A stretch of 9,824 nt of DNA from Waddliaceae bacterium (GTDB lineage: Bacteria; Chlamydiota; Chlamydiia; Chlamydiales; SLFE01), in assembly GCA_007124415.1 (NCBI GenBank), contig SLFE01000161.1:1-9824 (forward strand), written 5' to 3'. Position 1 is the first letter of the stretch. Each line of letters opens with the position of its first letter. The position numbers were made by a program, and so were the translations under genes. Below, one piece after another: positions 1 to 7,130 of this stretch. A model generated the notes under the pieces. It made no database searches, had not been told where the DNA came from, and was given only the letters and a program-made list of their open reading frames with translations.

Positions 1-1253
1 AACCCCGCAAAGTGATGCTCATGGTCAAGGCCGGAAAGGCTGTCGACGCTTTCATCGACAAGATAGCCCCTTTGCTCAGCGAGGGCGACATCATCATTGA
101 CGGCGGCAACAGCCGTTTTACCGACACCAACCGCCGCACCGAAGAGCTTAAGGAAAAAGGAATCCTTTTTGTGGGTACCGGCATTTCCGGCGGGGAGGAG
201 GGCGCGCGCCACGGGCCTTCTATCATGCCCGGGGGAAATCCGGATGCCTGGCCGCATGTTAAAGAAATTTTACAGGCGACAGCGGCAAAAGCCGATACCG
301 GCGAGCCTTGCTGCGACTGGGTCGGAGAAAACGGCGCCGGCCACTATGTTAAAATGATTCACAACGGAATCGAGTACGGCGATATCCAGATCATTTGCGA
401 GGCCTATCAGCTCCTGCATCAAGGCCTTGGCCTGGCGGCCGACGAGCTTCACGATATTTTCTCCCAATGGAACGAGGGGGTTTTGAGCAGCTATCTGATT
501 GAAATTGCCAGCCATATATTCACCCATGTCGACGAAGACGGCAGGCCTCTTGTCGACAAAATCCTCGATGTCGCGGGGCAAAAAGGAACGGGGAAATGGG
601 CGTGCATCGACGCTCTGGAGCTAGGGTTCCCATTGACCCTTATTTCCGAGGCGGTTTTTGCCCGCTGCCTTTCGGCTATGAAAGAGGAAAGGGTCAACGC
701 CAGCGAAATCCTGAAAGGGCCCGACTCGCTTTTCGCCGGCAATCAAAAAGAGTTTGTCGATGATCTCGAACAGGCTCTTTACGCATCCAAAATTGTCAGT
801 TACGCTCAAGGATTCATGCAGATGCGCGAGGCCTCCAAAGAGTACGGCTGGAACATTAATTACGGGAGCGTCGCGCTGATGTGGCGCGAAGGCTGCATCA
901 TACGGAGCAAATTTTTAGGCAATATTAAAGAGGCTTATGACAACAATCCCGAGCTCGACAGCTTGCTGCTCGACAAATTCTTTCACGAAGCGATAGACAA
1001 GGCGCAGGAAGGATGGAGGAGGGTTGCGATCAAAGCCATTGAGCTTGGCGTTCCAACACCGGCCTTCAGCACGGCGCTGGCCTTCTATGATGGTTACCGG
1101 ACATCACGGCTGCCGGCAAACCTGCTTCAAGCTTTAAGAGACTATTTCGGCGCCCATACATACGAACGGGTCGACCAGCCGCGAGGAAAATTTTTCCACA
1201 CCAACTGGACAGGAACCGGCGGCAAAGTCAGCGCAACATCATACAACGTATAA
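1..1253 (+). CDS. gnd: 6-phosphogluconate dehydrogenase, decarboxylating (5' end outside window)
   Basis: Cytosolic enzyme of the oxidative pentose phosphate pathway. It converts 6-phosphogluconate and NADP+ to ribulose 5-phosphate, CO2 and NADPH. The frame is open to the left edge: the codons before the first possible start (GTG at 12) read P-R-K, matching the conserved PRK/PRR-x-x-LMVKAG segment. So roughly the first 65-70 residues, with the GxGxxG nucleotide-binding loop, lie outside. Counting from the GTG at 12, visible signatures are the IIDGGN strand (28-33), VGTGISGGEEGA (54-65), GAGHYVKMIHNGIEYGD with the catalytic lysine at 114, the family signature ILDVAGQKGTGKW, and the C-terminal FHTNW with a G/S-rich tail ending SYNV, as in the longer (~480-residue) forms. 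The stop is TAA. The next gene on this strand begins 48 nt later. Family assignment is secure. Confidence 0.97.
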   Translation, partial: PRKVMLMVKAGKAVDAFIDKIAPLLSEGDIIIDGGNSRFTDTNRRTEELKEKGILFVGTGISGGEEGARHGPSIMPGGNPDAWPHVKEILQATAAKADTGEPCCDWVGENGAGHYVKMIHNGIEYGDIQIICEAYQLLHQGLGLAADELHDIFSQWNEGVLSSYLIEIASHIFTHVDEDGRPLVDKILDVAGQKGTGKWACIDALELGFPLTLISEAVFARCLSAMKEERVNASEILKGPDSLFAGNQKEFVDDLEQALYASKIVSYAQGFMQMREASKEYGWNINYGSVALMWREGCIIRSKFLGNIKEAYDNNPELDSLLLDKFFHEAIDKAQEGWRRVAIKAIELGVPTPAFSTALAFYDGYRTSRLPANLLQALRDYFGAHTYERVDQPRGKFFHTNWTGTGGKVSATSYNV

Positions 1254-1267
1254 AGACACCAGGCATT

Positions 1268-1288
1268 GGCGGGCCGAGAAAGCCCGCC
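1268..1288 (+). terminator. Perfect 7-bp hairpin between gnd and the transporter gene; possible terminator without a U-tract
   Basis: GGCGGGC (1268-1274) pairs exactly with GCCCGCC (1282-1288) around a 7-nt loop, 14 nt after the gnd stop codon. The stem is entirely G-C. It is followed by GCGTAAAAATC, not a run of T, so a classical intrinsic terminator is not supported. It may be a weak or factor-dependent terminator, or an mRNA 3'-end stabiliser. It ends 13 nt before the transporter ATG, so it could also influence that gene's translation initiation. Confidence 0.4.
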
Positions 1289-1301
1289 GCGTAAAAATCA
1301 T

Positions 1302-1982
1302 ATGAAGTTACTTGAAAAAATCTCTACACTCTTCTCGCCCGCACAAGAAAATGAAAATAACGGCAATGGCTTCGGAACGACTTTAGGCGTCTTCATTCCG
1401 AATATCACGTTTATGCTCGGAGTGATCATCTTCCTCCGTCTCGGCGTCGTTGTCGGAACGATCGGCCCTTGGCGGATGGCCGTGATTTTGCTGCTCTCAA
1501 CTGTCATCATGGTTTTGACCTCGCTATCGATTACAGCGATCGTGACGAATATGAAGGTGGGAACCGGCGGGGTCTATTATATCATTTCCAGGTCGGTTGG
1601 CATCGAAGTCGGCGGAGCTATAGGCTTTGCCTTATATGCTGCGCAAATTTGCTCCGTTTCTCTTTGCATCAGCGGTTTTGCCTACTCGCTGCAGGATGTT
1701 ATAGGCGAGAGCAACATTTTGCTGATCGAATTTATCACAATAGGTCTTTTGACTTTGATTACTTTAGTGTCGACATCTTCGGCGCTAAAATTGCAGTTAT
1801 TTATTTTTGTGATACTGATGCTGGCGATCGTTTCGATCTTCTCCGGCAGCCCCGACACCCTTCCAGAGGCTTCTCTTCCTGCATTTTATATCGGGGGGCT
1901 TGGATTTTGGAGCGCGTTTTCGATCATATACCCGGCTATGACGGGGATCGAGGCGGGCATGGCCATGTCGGGAAATTTGTAG
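1302..1982 (+). CDS. N-terminal half of SLC12-like transporter (226 residues to the TAG)
   Basis: This is the part translated if the TAG terminates. After a ~25-residue hydrophilic N-terminus comes a TLGVFIPNITFMLGVIIFLRLG segment (from about residue 27) that matches the SLC12 first transmembrane helix, with its broken helix and FLRLG end. About five further hydrophobic segments follow, including a GGVYYIISRSVG loop equivalent to the GAYYLISRSLG of NKCC-type proteins, and a GFWSAFSIIYPAMTGIEAGMAMSGNL stretch leading into the TAG. The product would hold about half of the transmembrane core and should be non-functional alone. An annotation pipeline would probably list it as a separate short permease. 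Confidence 0.7.
   Translation: MKLLEKISTLFSPAQENENNGNGFGTTLGVFIPNITFMLGVIIFLRLGVVVGTIGPWRMAVILLLSTVIMVLTSLSITAIVTNMKVGTGGVYYIISRSVGIEVGGAIGFALYAAQICSVSLCISGFAYSLQDVIGESNILLIEFITIGLLTLITLVSTSSALKLQLFIFVILMLAIVSIFSGSPDTLPEASLPAFYIGGLGFWSAFSIIYPAMTGIEAGMAMSGNL
1980..1982 (+). other. In-frame amber codon inside the transporter
   Basis: The sequence reads GGA AAT TTG TAG AAC CCT TCC AGA, that is G-N-L-stop-N-P-S-R, in the frame that continues unbroken to 3557. A single substitution from AAG (Lys), CAG (Gln) or GAG (Glu) would create it; AAG fits the family consensus best. TAG also ends this same frame at 3555-3557 and ends cmk, so it is a normal stop in this genome. Confidence 0.9.
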
Positions 1983-3557
1983 AACCCTTCCAGATCGCTG
2001 CCAATCGGCAATATTTCTTCCCTTCTTTTTGCCGCCACGGTCTACTTTCTTTTGTCCATTTTTCTTTATGAATACGTGCCGACGGCCATTTTGGCCTCCG
2101 ATACATTTGCCGTGATCGATTTTTCCCGTTGGAAAAGTTTGATCCTGCTGGGAATTTGGGGGGCTACGCTCTCGAGCGCTTTGGGCTGTCTTTTAGGGGC
2201 TCCTAGAATGCTTCAGAGTTTTTCCGAAGACGGGATTATTCCCGAATTCTTTTCAAAAACCTACGGCAGCCAAAATGAGCCGAGATATTCCATATTATTT
2301 ACCTTTCTTGCGTCCCTGGTGCTTTTGATGTCGACGACAATCGACCAGATCATACCTATACTTGCGATGATCTGCCTGATTTCTTACGGCACTTTGAATC
2401 TTGTCGCTTTGTTCGCTGAAATTATCAACAGCCCCAGCTGGCGCCCCGCCGTCAGAATTCCCTGGCCGGTGTCTTTGCTTGGAGCTATCCTTTGCTTGTT
2501 CGTGATGTTTATGATCGATCCGGGCTGGGCTTTTGCCGCTATTGTTTTGGTCATCGCCATATACCTGATCATTTCCCGAAGGCAGATTCCGGTCAGTTTT
2601 CAGGATTTTAGAGAAAGCTTGATTTTCTTTGTATCGAGGCTTGCTCTTTACCGACTTTCAGATTCGATAACAAACGCGCTGAATTGGCATGCCCAGTTGC
2701 TTGTTTTTGTAAGCGCTCCTCATCAGCAGGAAAAGATGATCAGGCTCACGCATTCGCTGACCAGGCGAAGCGGAATTTTAACTTATTCCGCAATTTTGAC
2801 CGCTCCGCATTTTGAGGATGAATATCAAATCGACACGATGCATAAAACCCTTGTTGATTACTTCAAAAAAATCGGGCTGACCTGTTTAACGGTTGTGCAA
2901 AGCTACCCGACGATACAAGAGGGGATTGTCAATCAGATTAAATCTTTCGGAATCGGCCCTATATCTCCGAACACGATTGTATTGGGATTGTCCGACTTTC
3001 AATCCGATACAGTCAATTATCTGGAAATTTTCGATACCGCAAAGATGGCTAAAAAAAACGTGATGATTTTTTCTCCTGGGGAAGTGGAGGTTTCGGATAA
3101 AATCTTTATGCGGAGAATGAGAAAGAAACGCAAAGAGATCGATATTTGGTGGGACGGGACGTACAGGAATAATTTTGAGTTAATGCTCTCATACACCACA
3201 TCCCTGACGGACGGCATGATATGGGGCAATGCCGATGTGACCCTTAAAAGCGTTGTCTCAGACGAGGGAGCCAAGGAAAATCTTGAAGCCTACTTTCATG
3301 ATTTTTTGACCTCAAGCCGATTGAAGTTCAATCTCAAGGTCTATACCGAGCCAGATTCCACTGATTTCCTTTCTTATATCGCCAAGTATTCCGAAAAGTC
3401 GCATCTGACGTTTGTCGGACTTCCCCAGTCGGAAACCGAGGAGGATGTCATCGCCAAAATTGCGCAAATCAACCGGCAGCTCGAACAAATGGGGCCCGTT
3501 GCGCTAGTCGCCTGCTATGACGATATCGATCATAAAGAGATCTACATGGTCAGATAG
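1983..3557 (+). CDS. C-terminal half of SLC12-like transporter, including the cytosolic domain
   Basis: The frame resumes directly after the TAG. A TTG at 2052 and an ATG at 2208 are the first codons that could restart translation, but neither has a convincing ribosome binding site. The protein contains the remaining hydrophobic segments, including an LGAPRMLQSFSEDGIIPEF motif equivalent to the conserved helix-loop of SLC12 proteins (GAPRxLQAxAxDxxIP), and then paired helices up to about base 2575. From about 2600 to the end is a ~320-residue soluble region with two alpha/beta-like parts. It includes the WWDGTYRNNFELM stretch (from about 3145) and a GNADVTL segment, resembling the SLC12 cytosolic C-terminal domain. 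The absence of further lesions over more than 500 codons suggests that inactivation, if real, is young. Confidence 0.75.
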   Translation, partial: NPSRSLPIGNISSLLFAATVYFLLSIFLYEYVPTAILASDTFAVIDFSRWKSLILLGIWGATLSSALGCLLGAPRMLQSFSEDGIIPEFFSKTYGSQNEPRYSILFTFLASLVLLMSTTIDQIIPILAMICLISYGTLNLVALFAEIINSPSWRPAVRIPWPVSLLGAILCLFVMFMIDPGWAFAAIVLVIAIYLIISRRQIPVSFQDFRESLIFFVSRLALYRLSDSITNALNWHAQLLVFVSAPHQQEKMIRLTHSLTRRSGILTYSAILTAPHFEDEYQIDTMHKTLVDYFKKIGLTCLTVVQSYPTIQEGIVNQIKSFGIGPISPNTIVLGLSDFQSDTVNYLEIFDTAKMAKKNVMIFSPGEVEVSDKIFMRRMRKKRKEIDIWWDGTYRNNFELMLSYTTSLTDGMIWGNADVTLKSVVSDEGAKENLEAYFHDFLTSSRLKFNLKVYTEPDSTDFLSYIAKYSEKSHLTFVGLPQSETEEDVIAKIAQINRQLEQMGPVALVACYDDIDHKEIYMVR

Positions 3558-3558
3558 A

Positions 3559-4239
3559 CTAAGTTTTCCTTTTTTGGCGGTCCTTGCACTCGAGCACCCG
3601 GTAGACGACCTCTTCGGGACTGAGGTCGGAGGTGTCGATTATGTGGGCGTCGTCGGCTTGTTTTAGCGGAGATGTTTCCCTCGTCGAGTCGTAATGGTCT
3701 CTTCTATTGATTTCTTCAAGAACTTTTTCGAAGGTGAGCTTATCTGAGGCCTCGGGAAATTTTTCTTTCAGCTCCTTCATTCTTCTTTCGGCCCTCACCT
3801 CGGGGCGCCCGGTCAGAAAGATCTTGAGGTCGGCATCGGGAAAAACAACTGTTCCCATATCGCGGCCTTCAAATACGGCGTTGACGCCTAGAGCCAGTTC
3901 CCTTTGTATCGAGACAAGCTTTTCCCGGACCTGAGGAATGGCCGCCACTTCGGAAACTTTTGAGGTGACCTCTTCGTCTCGTATCACATCGGTGACGTCC
4001 TCACCATCGACAAAGTATTTCTTTTCCCCTTTTCTGACCTTCATATCAAATTCAAACCCATCGAGGAATTTTTGAAGTTTTTCGGGATCGTTCAGAGGAA
4101 CATCGTGTTTCATGAGGGCATAGGTGAGCGATCTGTACATCGCGCCTGTGTCGAAAAAAATAAAACCCAAGGCGTGTGCGACATTTTTTGCCACCGTGCT
4201 TTTTCCTGTAGCGACTGAACCGTCAATGGTAATAATCAT
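3559..4239 (-). CDS. cmk: Cytidylate kinase
   Basis: Cytosolic NMP kinase that phosphorylates CMP and dCMP with ATP; it supplies CDP/dCDP and recycles CMP released by phospholipid synthesis. At 226 residues it has the usual bacterial length. Visible motifs: P-loop GSVATGKST (7-15), DTGAMYRSLT (30-39), a CMP-binding insert around 60-100, EGRDMGTVVFPDA (124-136), and the lid region RRDHYDSTRETSPL (179-192) followed by IDTSDLSPEEV. The P-loop fits GxxxxGK[ST], but the GP start common in Cmk proteins is GS here. ATG 4239 is supported by an AGGAG (4251-4255) 11 nt upstream, located in the end of cdsA. The stop is TAG. It is the last gene of the lepA-purA-uppS-cdsA-cmk set and converges on the transporter gene with 1 nt between the stop codons. 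Confidence 0.97.
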   Translation of the reverse strand: MIITIDGSVATGKSTVAKNVAHALGFIFFDTGAMYRSLTYALMKHDVPLNDPEKLQKFLDGFEFDMKVRKGEKKYFVDGEDVTDVIRDEEVTSKVSEVAAIPQVREKLVSIQRELALGVNAVFEGRDMGTVVFPDADLKIFLTGRPEVRAERRMKELKEKFPEASDKLTFEKVLEEINRRDHYDSTRETSPLKQADDAHIIDTSDLSPEEVVYRVLECKDRQKRKT

Positions 4240-4245
4240 ATGACT

Positions 4246-5100
4246 TTAGACTCCTGTAATTATCCTTAAATAACCATATACCAGCGGAAGCGTAAAAACA
4301 AGGGAATCGATCATATCGAGCATTCCCCCAAGCCCGGGAAGCTGGCTGCTGTCCTTCACTTTGGCGTCCCGCTTGAGAAGCGACTCGGCAAGGTCGCCAA
4401 GTTGGGACAAGAGGGCGACAGCCATGCCGAGAAAAAGGGAGGCGCTGAGAGTAAGGTTTAAAGGGTGTCCTCCGGAAATTCCGCTAGCAATGAAGGGGAG
4501 GGCGATGCTGGTTAAGACAGCGAATAAAAATCCTGCAATGGAACCCTCGATTGTTTTTTTTGGGCTGATGTATGAGGCAAGAGGCCGTTTCCCCAAAAGT
4601 CTTCCGCCAAAGTAGGCACCTGTATCGCTCATTTTACTCACGGCTACAGTGTAGGCCAGCCACCACCTGCCGTCGCCGGCGGCATCGGGCGGGAAGAAAT
4701 AAATGATCAATAAAACGCAGCTTAAAGGTATAGCCAGATAGAGGAGTCCAAAAAAAGTGACGGACAGATTGACGAGGGGGTCTTTGCCTTTGATCATAAA
4801 AAGGCAAAAGCCGAAGAAAAGAGACATCATCACGATTGTGTAGGGCAGAAGTTGATAGAGTTCAGCTTGAGTGGAAGTGAAAACCGCGAGAGTGTAGGCA
4901 AAGCCTGTTGCCATGCCGAGCAATGTCAAAGGCTCATGTCCTTTGAATTTAGCCAGGCGATAGAATTCCCGAAGAATAAGAGCAGACATTAAGGAAAAAA
5001 GCAGCCCGAAAATCGGCATGAACGCCGGCGATGTCGATAAAAAGATTGCAATGACCACGATGATAACAATGCCGGTTCCTACTACGATTCTTTGAAGCAT
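4246..5100 (-). CDS. cdsA: Phosphatidate cytidylyltransferase (CDP-diacylglycerol synthase)
   Basis: Inner-membrane enzyme that makes CDP-diacylglycerol from phosphatidic acid and CTP, the branch point for bacterial phospholipids. It has 284 residues and is mostly hydrophobic, with about eight membrane segments. Conserved hydrophilic blocks: SDTGAYFGGRLLGKRPL (158-174), SPKKTIEGSIAG (179-190), and the signature region QLGDLAESLLKRDAKVKDSS then LPGLGGMLDMIDS (233-266). In the textbook signature the last part reads PGHGG-x-x-D-R; here H is L (257) and R is M (263), while the acidic metal-binding residues (D236, D250, D262, D265) remain. The start ATG 5100 lies 3 nt after the uppS stop and has GGGAGG (5111-5116) 10 nt upstream, within the uppS coding end. 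The stop TAA is 6 nt before cmk. The order uppS-cdsA-cmk is as recalled from Chlamydia. Confidence 0.96.
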   Translation of the reverse strand: MLQRIVVGTGIVIIVVIAIFLSTSPAFMPIFGLLFSLMSALILREFYRLAKFKGHEPLTLLGMATGFAYTLAVFTSTQAELYQLLPYTIVMMSLFFGFCLFMIKGKDPLVNLSVTFFGLLYLAIPLSCVLLIIYFFPPDAAGDGRWWLAYTVAVSKMSDTGAYFGGRLLGKRPLASYISPKKTIEGSIAGFLFAVLTSIALPFIASGISGGHPLNLTLSASLFLGMAVALLSQLGDLAESLLKRDAKVKDSSQLPGLGGMLDMIDSLVFTLPLVYGYLRIITGV

Positions 5101-5103
5101 AGA

Positions 5104-5814
5104 TTATGGCCCTCCCAGCCGCCTTTCACGTTTTTGATAGTCGTCGATTGCCGAATAAAAATGATCGGGAGTGAAGTCGGGCCACAGCGTATCGGTATAA
5201 TAAAATTCTGAGTAGGAAAGCTGCCATAGAAGGTAGTTGCTGATCCGCATCTCGCCGCTTGTCCGAATGAGCAGGTCGGGTTCGGGCCAATCGGCGGTGT
5301 CGAGATAATGGCCGACAGTATCTTCGGTAATGTCTTTTATCGTCAGTCTTCCTTTTTCAATTTCTCTGTGGATTTTTGAAAAAGCCCGGCATATTTCGGA
5401 ACGCCCTCCATAATTCAGGGCCAGAATGAGATTGATCTTTTTACAATGGGCCGTTTTGGCTTTGCTCTCCTCAATGACGGCTTTGACATCTTCGGGTAAG
5501 CTTTCGAGAACCCCGATTGTGCTAAGTTTGACCCCTTTTTCGATCATGCGGGGAGTCTCTCTTTGCAGGTAATGTTTGAGAAGTTCCATCAGGGCATCAA
5601 TCTCTAACTTCGAGCGCTTCCAATTTTCCGTTGAGAAAATGTATAAGGTCATGTATTCGATATTGATGTCGGAGGCGGCCTCAACGATATCCAAAATGAT
5701 GTCGCACCCTTTCCGATGGCCGAAAGGGGCGTCTTTCTGATAGCGGGCGGCCCACCTCCTGTTACCGTCCGGGATGAGAGCGACATGCTTGGGAACTGAA
5801 TCCGACAAGATCAT
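5104..5814 (-). CDS. uppS: Isoprenyl transferase / undecaprenyl diphosphate synthase
   Basis: Cis-prenyltransferase that extends farnesyl diphosphate with isopentenyl diphosphate to C55 undecaprenyl diphosphate, the lipid carrier for peptidoglycan and other surface polymers; it acts at the inner face of the membrane. The 236 residues carry all five conserved regions: PDGNRRWA with catalytic Asp16, FGHRKG (31-36), TLYIFSTENW (56-65), LALNYGGRSEI (131-141), and IRTSGEMRISNYLLWQ (183-198) with SEFYYTDTLWPDF (202-214). Catalytic Asp, the Arg-Thr-Ser-Gly-Glu motif and the C-terminal glutamate are all present, so it should be active. Its ATG overlaps the purA stop in an ATGA, which indicates translational coupling; a GGAGG lies only 4 nt upstream. 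The following cdsA starts 3 nt after the TAA stop. Chain length of the product cannot be read from the sequence. Confidence 0.97.
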   Translation of the reverse strand: MILSDSVPKHVALIPDGNRRWAARYQKDAPFGHRKGCDIILDIVEAASDINIEYMTLYIFSTENWKRSKLEIDALMELLKHYLQRETPRMIEKGVKLSTIGVLESLPEDVKAVIEESKAKTAHCKKINLILALNYGGRSEICRAFSKIHREIEKGRLTIKDITEDTVGHYLDTADWPEPDLLIRTSGEMRISNYLLWQLSYSEFYYTDTLWPDFTPDHFYSAIDDYQKRERRLGGP

Positions 5815-7115
5815 GATACCTCCGCGGTCCGGGGCATGAGCGAGCGCTTTGTGATCGTCTGTTTGCGGTCGGGACCGACCGATATCAGCGAAATCGGCAC
5901 TTCGCAGAGCGATTCAATCTTTTCGAGATAGCGTCTCGCGTTTTCAGGGAGGTCTTCATAGCAGGCGGCATTTTCTGTGGACGTTTTCCAGCCGGGGAGG
6001 GTTTCGTAAACAGGTTCGATCCTGTCCCAAAGGTGGATTTCGGATGGAGGATAATTAAGGATCCGGCCCTTGAGCTTATAAGAGACGCAGATCTTGATTT
6101 CGGCAAAATCGTCGAGAATGTCAAGCTTTGTCATAGCCAGGGATGTGAAACTGTTTATCCTGACAGAGGCTTTGGCCAGTACCGCGTCGAACCAGCCGAT
6201 CCTTCTGTCTCTTCCTGTTGTGGTGCCCACTTCCCTTGCCGTGTCGAGGCTGAATCCCGGCGGGGATGTGAACTCTGTGGGGAACGGGCCGTTTCCGACG
6301 CGGGTGGTATAGAGCTTCATCACTCCTAAAATATGATCGATCGACGCGGGGCCGACCTCGGCTCCTGAACAAACGCCGGCAGCAGTTGTGTTCGACGAGG
6401 TGACATAAGGGTAGGTGCCTGAAGTGACGTCGAGAAATGTCCCTTGGGCCCCTTCGAATAAAATGGTTTTTTCAGAACGCGACGCTTCGGCTAAAAGAGG
6501 GTTGATATCGGCGATAAAGGGGCGGAGTTTTTCCGCCGCCCGGCGGCAGTCGGCAAGGACCTCGTCAAAGGGCAGAGGTTCTGTTTCGAAAAGCCTGGTC
6601 AGCTCTTCATTTTTAATCCTGAGCATGCGGCCGAGAAGCGAGTGAAAATGAACGGAATCTAAAAGATCGGACATCCTCACTCCCGAGCGCGACGCTTTAT
6701 CTGCATAGCAGGGGCCGATGCCTCTTTTAGTCGTTCCGATGGCGTCATTGGCCTTTCTTTTCTCCTGCATGGCGTCGATCACTTTGTGATAGGGCATAAT
6801 GACGTGGGCGTTTGGCGAGATCCAGAGCCTGCCGCTTAGGCTGATCCCCTTTTCTTCGAGCATCTTCATCTCCTGGATGAGGACAAACGGGTCGATGACA
6901 ACTCCTGCTGCTATTGCGCATTGGGTGTGGGGGTGGAGTATGCCGGTTGGGATGAGATGAAGCTTGTATTCCTCCGAATCAAAAAGTATGGTATGACCGG
7001 CGTTGTTGCCTCCTTGAGCGCGGACAATCCAGTCGGATCTGCTAGCTAGAAGATCAATGACTTTTCCTTTGCCCTCGTCGCCCCATTGGGCGCCCACAAC
7101 GATCATATTCGGCAT
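5811..7115 (-). CDS. purA: Adenylosuccinate synthase
   Basis: Catalyses IMP + aspartate + GTP to adenylosuccinate, the first committed step from IMP to AMP; cytosolic homodimer. It has 434 residues, a normal family length. Motifs: P-loop GDEGKGK (12-18) with catalytic Asp13, GGNNAGHT with His41, GTTKRGIGP (127-135), FEGAQGTFLD (220-229), GTYPYVTSSNTT (233-244), VGNGPFPTE (273-281), VGTTTGRDRRIGW (296-308), the GTP-base motif TKLD (329-332), and a final SVGPDRKQTI. About a dozen residues follow this point, slightly more than usual. The frame is open 51 codons further upstream into lepA, but ATG 7115 is chosen because homology begins there and AAGGAAG sits 8 nt before it. It starts 14 nt after the lepA stop and overlaps uppS by 4 nt. 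Chlamydia lacks this gene, so it implies more purine interconversion here than in Chlamydiaceae. Confidence 0.97.
   Translation of the reverse strand: MPNMIVVGAQWGDEGKGKVIDLLASRSDWIVRAQGGNNAGHTILFDSEEYKLHLIPTGILHPHTQCAIAAGVVIDPFVLIQEMKMLEEKGISLSGRLWISPNAHVIMPYHKVIDAMQEKRKANDAIGTTKRGIGPCYADKASRSGVRMSDLLDSVHFHSLLGRMLRIKNEELTRLFETEPLPFDEVLADCRRAAEKLRPFIADINPLLAEASRSEKTILFEGAQGTFLDVTSGTYPYVTSSNTTAAGVCSGAEVGPASIDHILGVMKLYTTRVGNGPFPTEFTSPPGFSLDTAREVGTTTGRDRRIGWFDAVLAKASVRINSFTSLAMTKLDILDDFAEIKICVSYKLKGRILNYPPSEIHLWDRIEPVYETLPGWKTSTENAACYEDLPENARRYLEKIESLCEVPISLISVGPDRKQTITKRSLMPRTAEVS
5819..5823 (-). promoter_or_regulatory. Ribosome binding site of uppS inside the purA end
   Basis: GGAGG lies 4 nt before the uppS ATG, within the last codons of purA. 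The short spacing together with the ATGA stop/start overlap suggests that uppS is translated mostly by ribosomes finishing purA. Confidence 0.6.
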
Positions 7116-7123
7116 AAGGCCTG

Positions 7124-7130
7124 CTTCCTT
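7124..7130 (-). promoter_or_regulatory. Ribosome binding site that fixes the purA start
   Basis: AAGGAAG ends 8 nt before ATG 7115 and overlaps the last base of the lepA TAA. It supports the start giving MPNMIVVGAQWGDEG and argues against the 51-codon upstream extension. Confidence 0.75.

Larger units (their letters stand above)
1302..3557 (+). pseudogene. SLC12-type cation-chloride cotransporter / amino acid permease superfamily, interrupted by one in-frame TAG
   Basis: One reading frame of 752 codons encodes an integral-membrane secondary transporter resembling the eukaryotic Na-K-Cl and K-Cl cotransporters (APC superfamily). Bacterial members are thought to move ions or amino acids, and the substrate here is unknown. 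It is interrupted only at codon 227 (TAG, 1980-1982). The two halves are in the same frame, and homology continues without loss across the TAG (MAMSGNL-stop-NPSRSLPIG), where relatives carry a lysine or similar residue (SGDLKDPxRSIP). This is therefore a nonsense change, not a frameshift. ATG 1302 is preferred over the earlier TTG/GTG codons because those lie in the hairpin and add a non-conserved extension; no good Shine-Dalgarno is visible. The rest of the frame is intact, so the lesion is recent, a sequencing error, or read through. Ordinary use of TAG as a stop nearby argues against recoding. Confidence 0.8.

Noticed and set aside
97..809. Short alternative frames within gnd
   Set aside because: They overlap a conserved enzyme frame completely and have no motifs of their own.
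1980..1982. Genetic code with TAG reassigned to an amino acid
   Set aside because: TAG ends the same transporter frame at 3555-3557 and also ends cmk; no other conserved gene in the window has an internal TAG.
1980..2052. Frameshift splitting the transporter
   Set aside because: Both halves have the same phase and the residues directly after the TAG match the family, so it is a substitution and no indel is needed.
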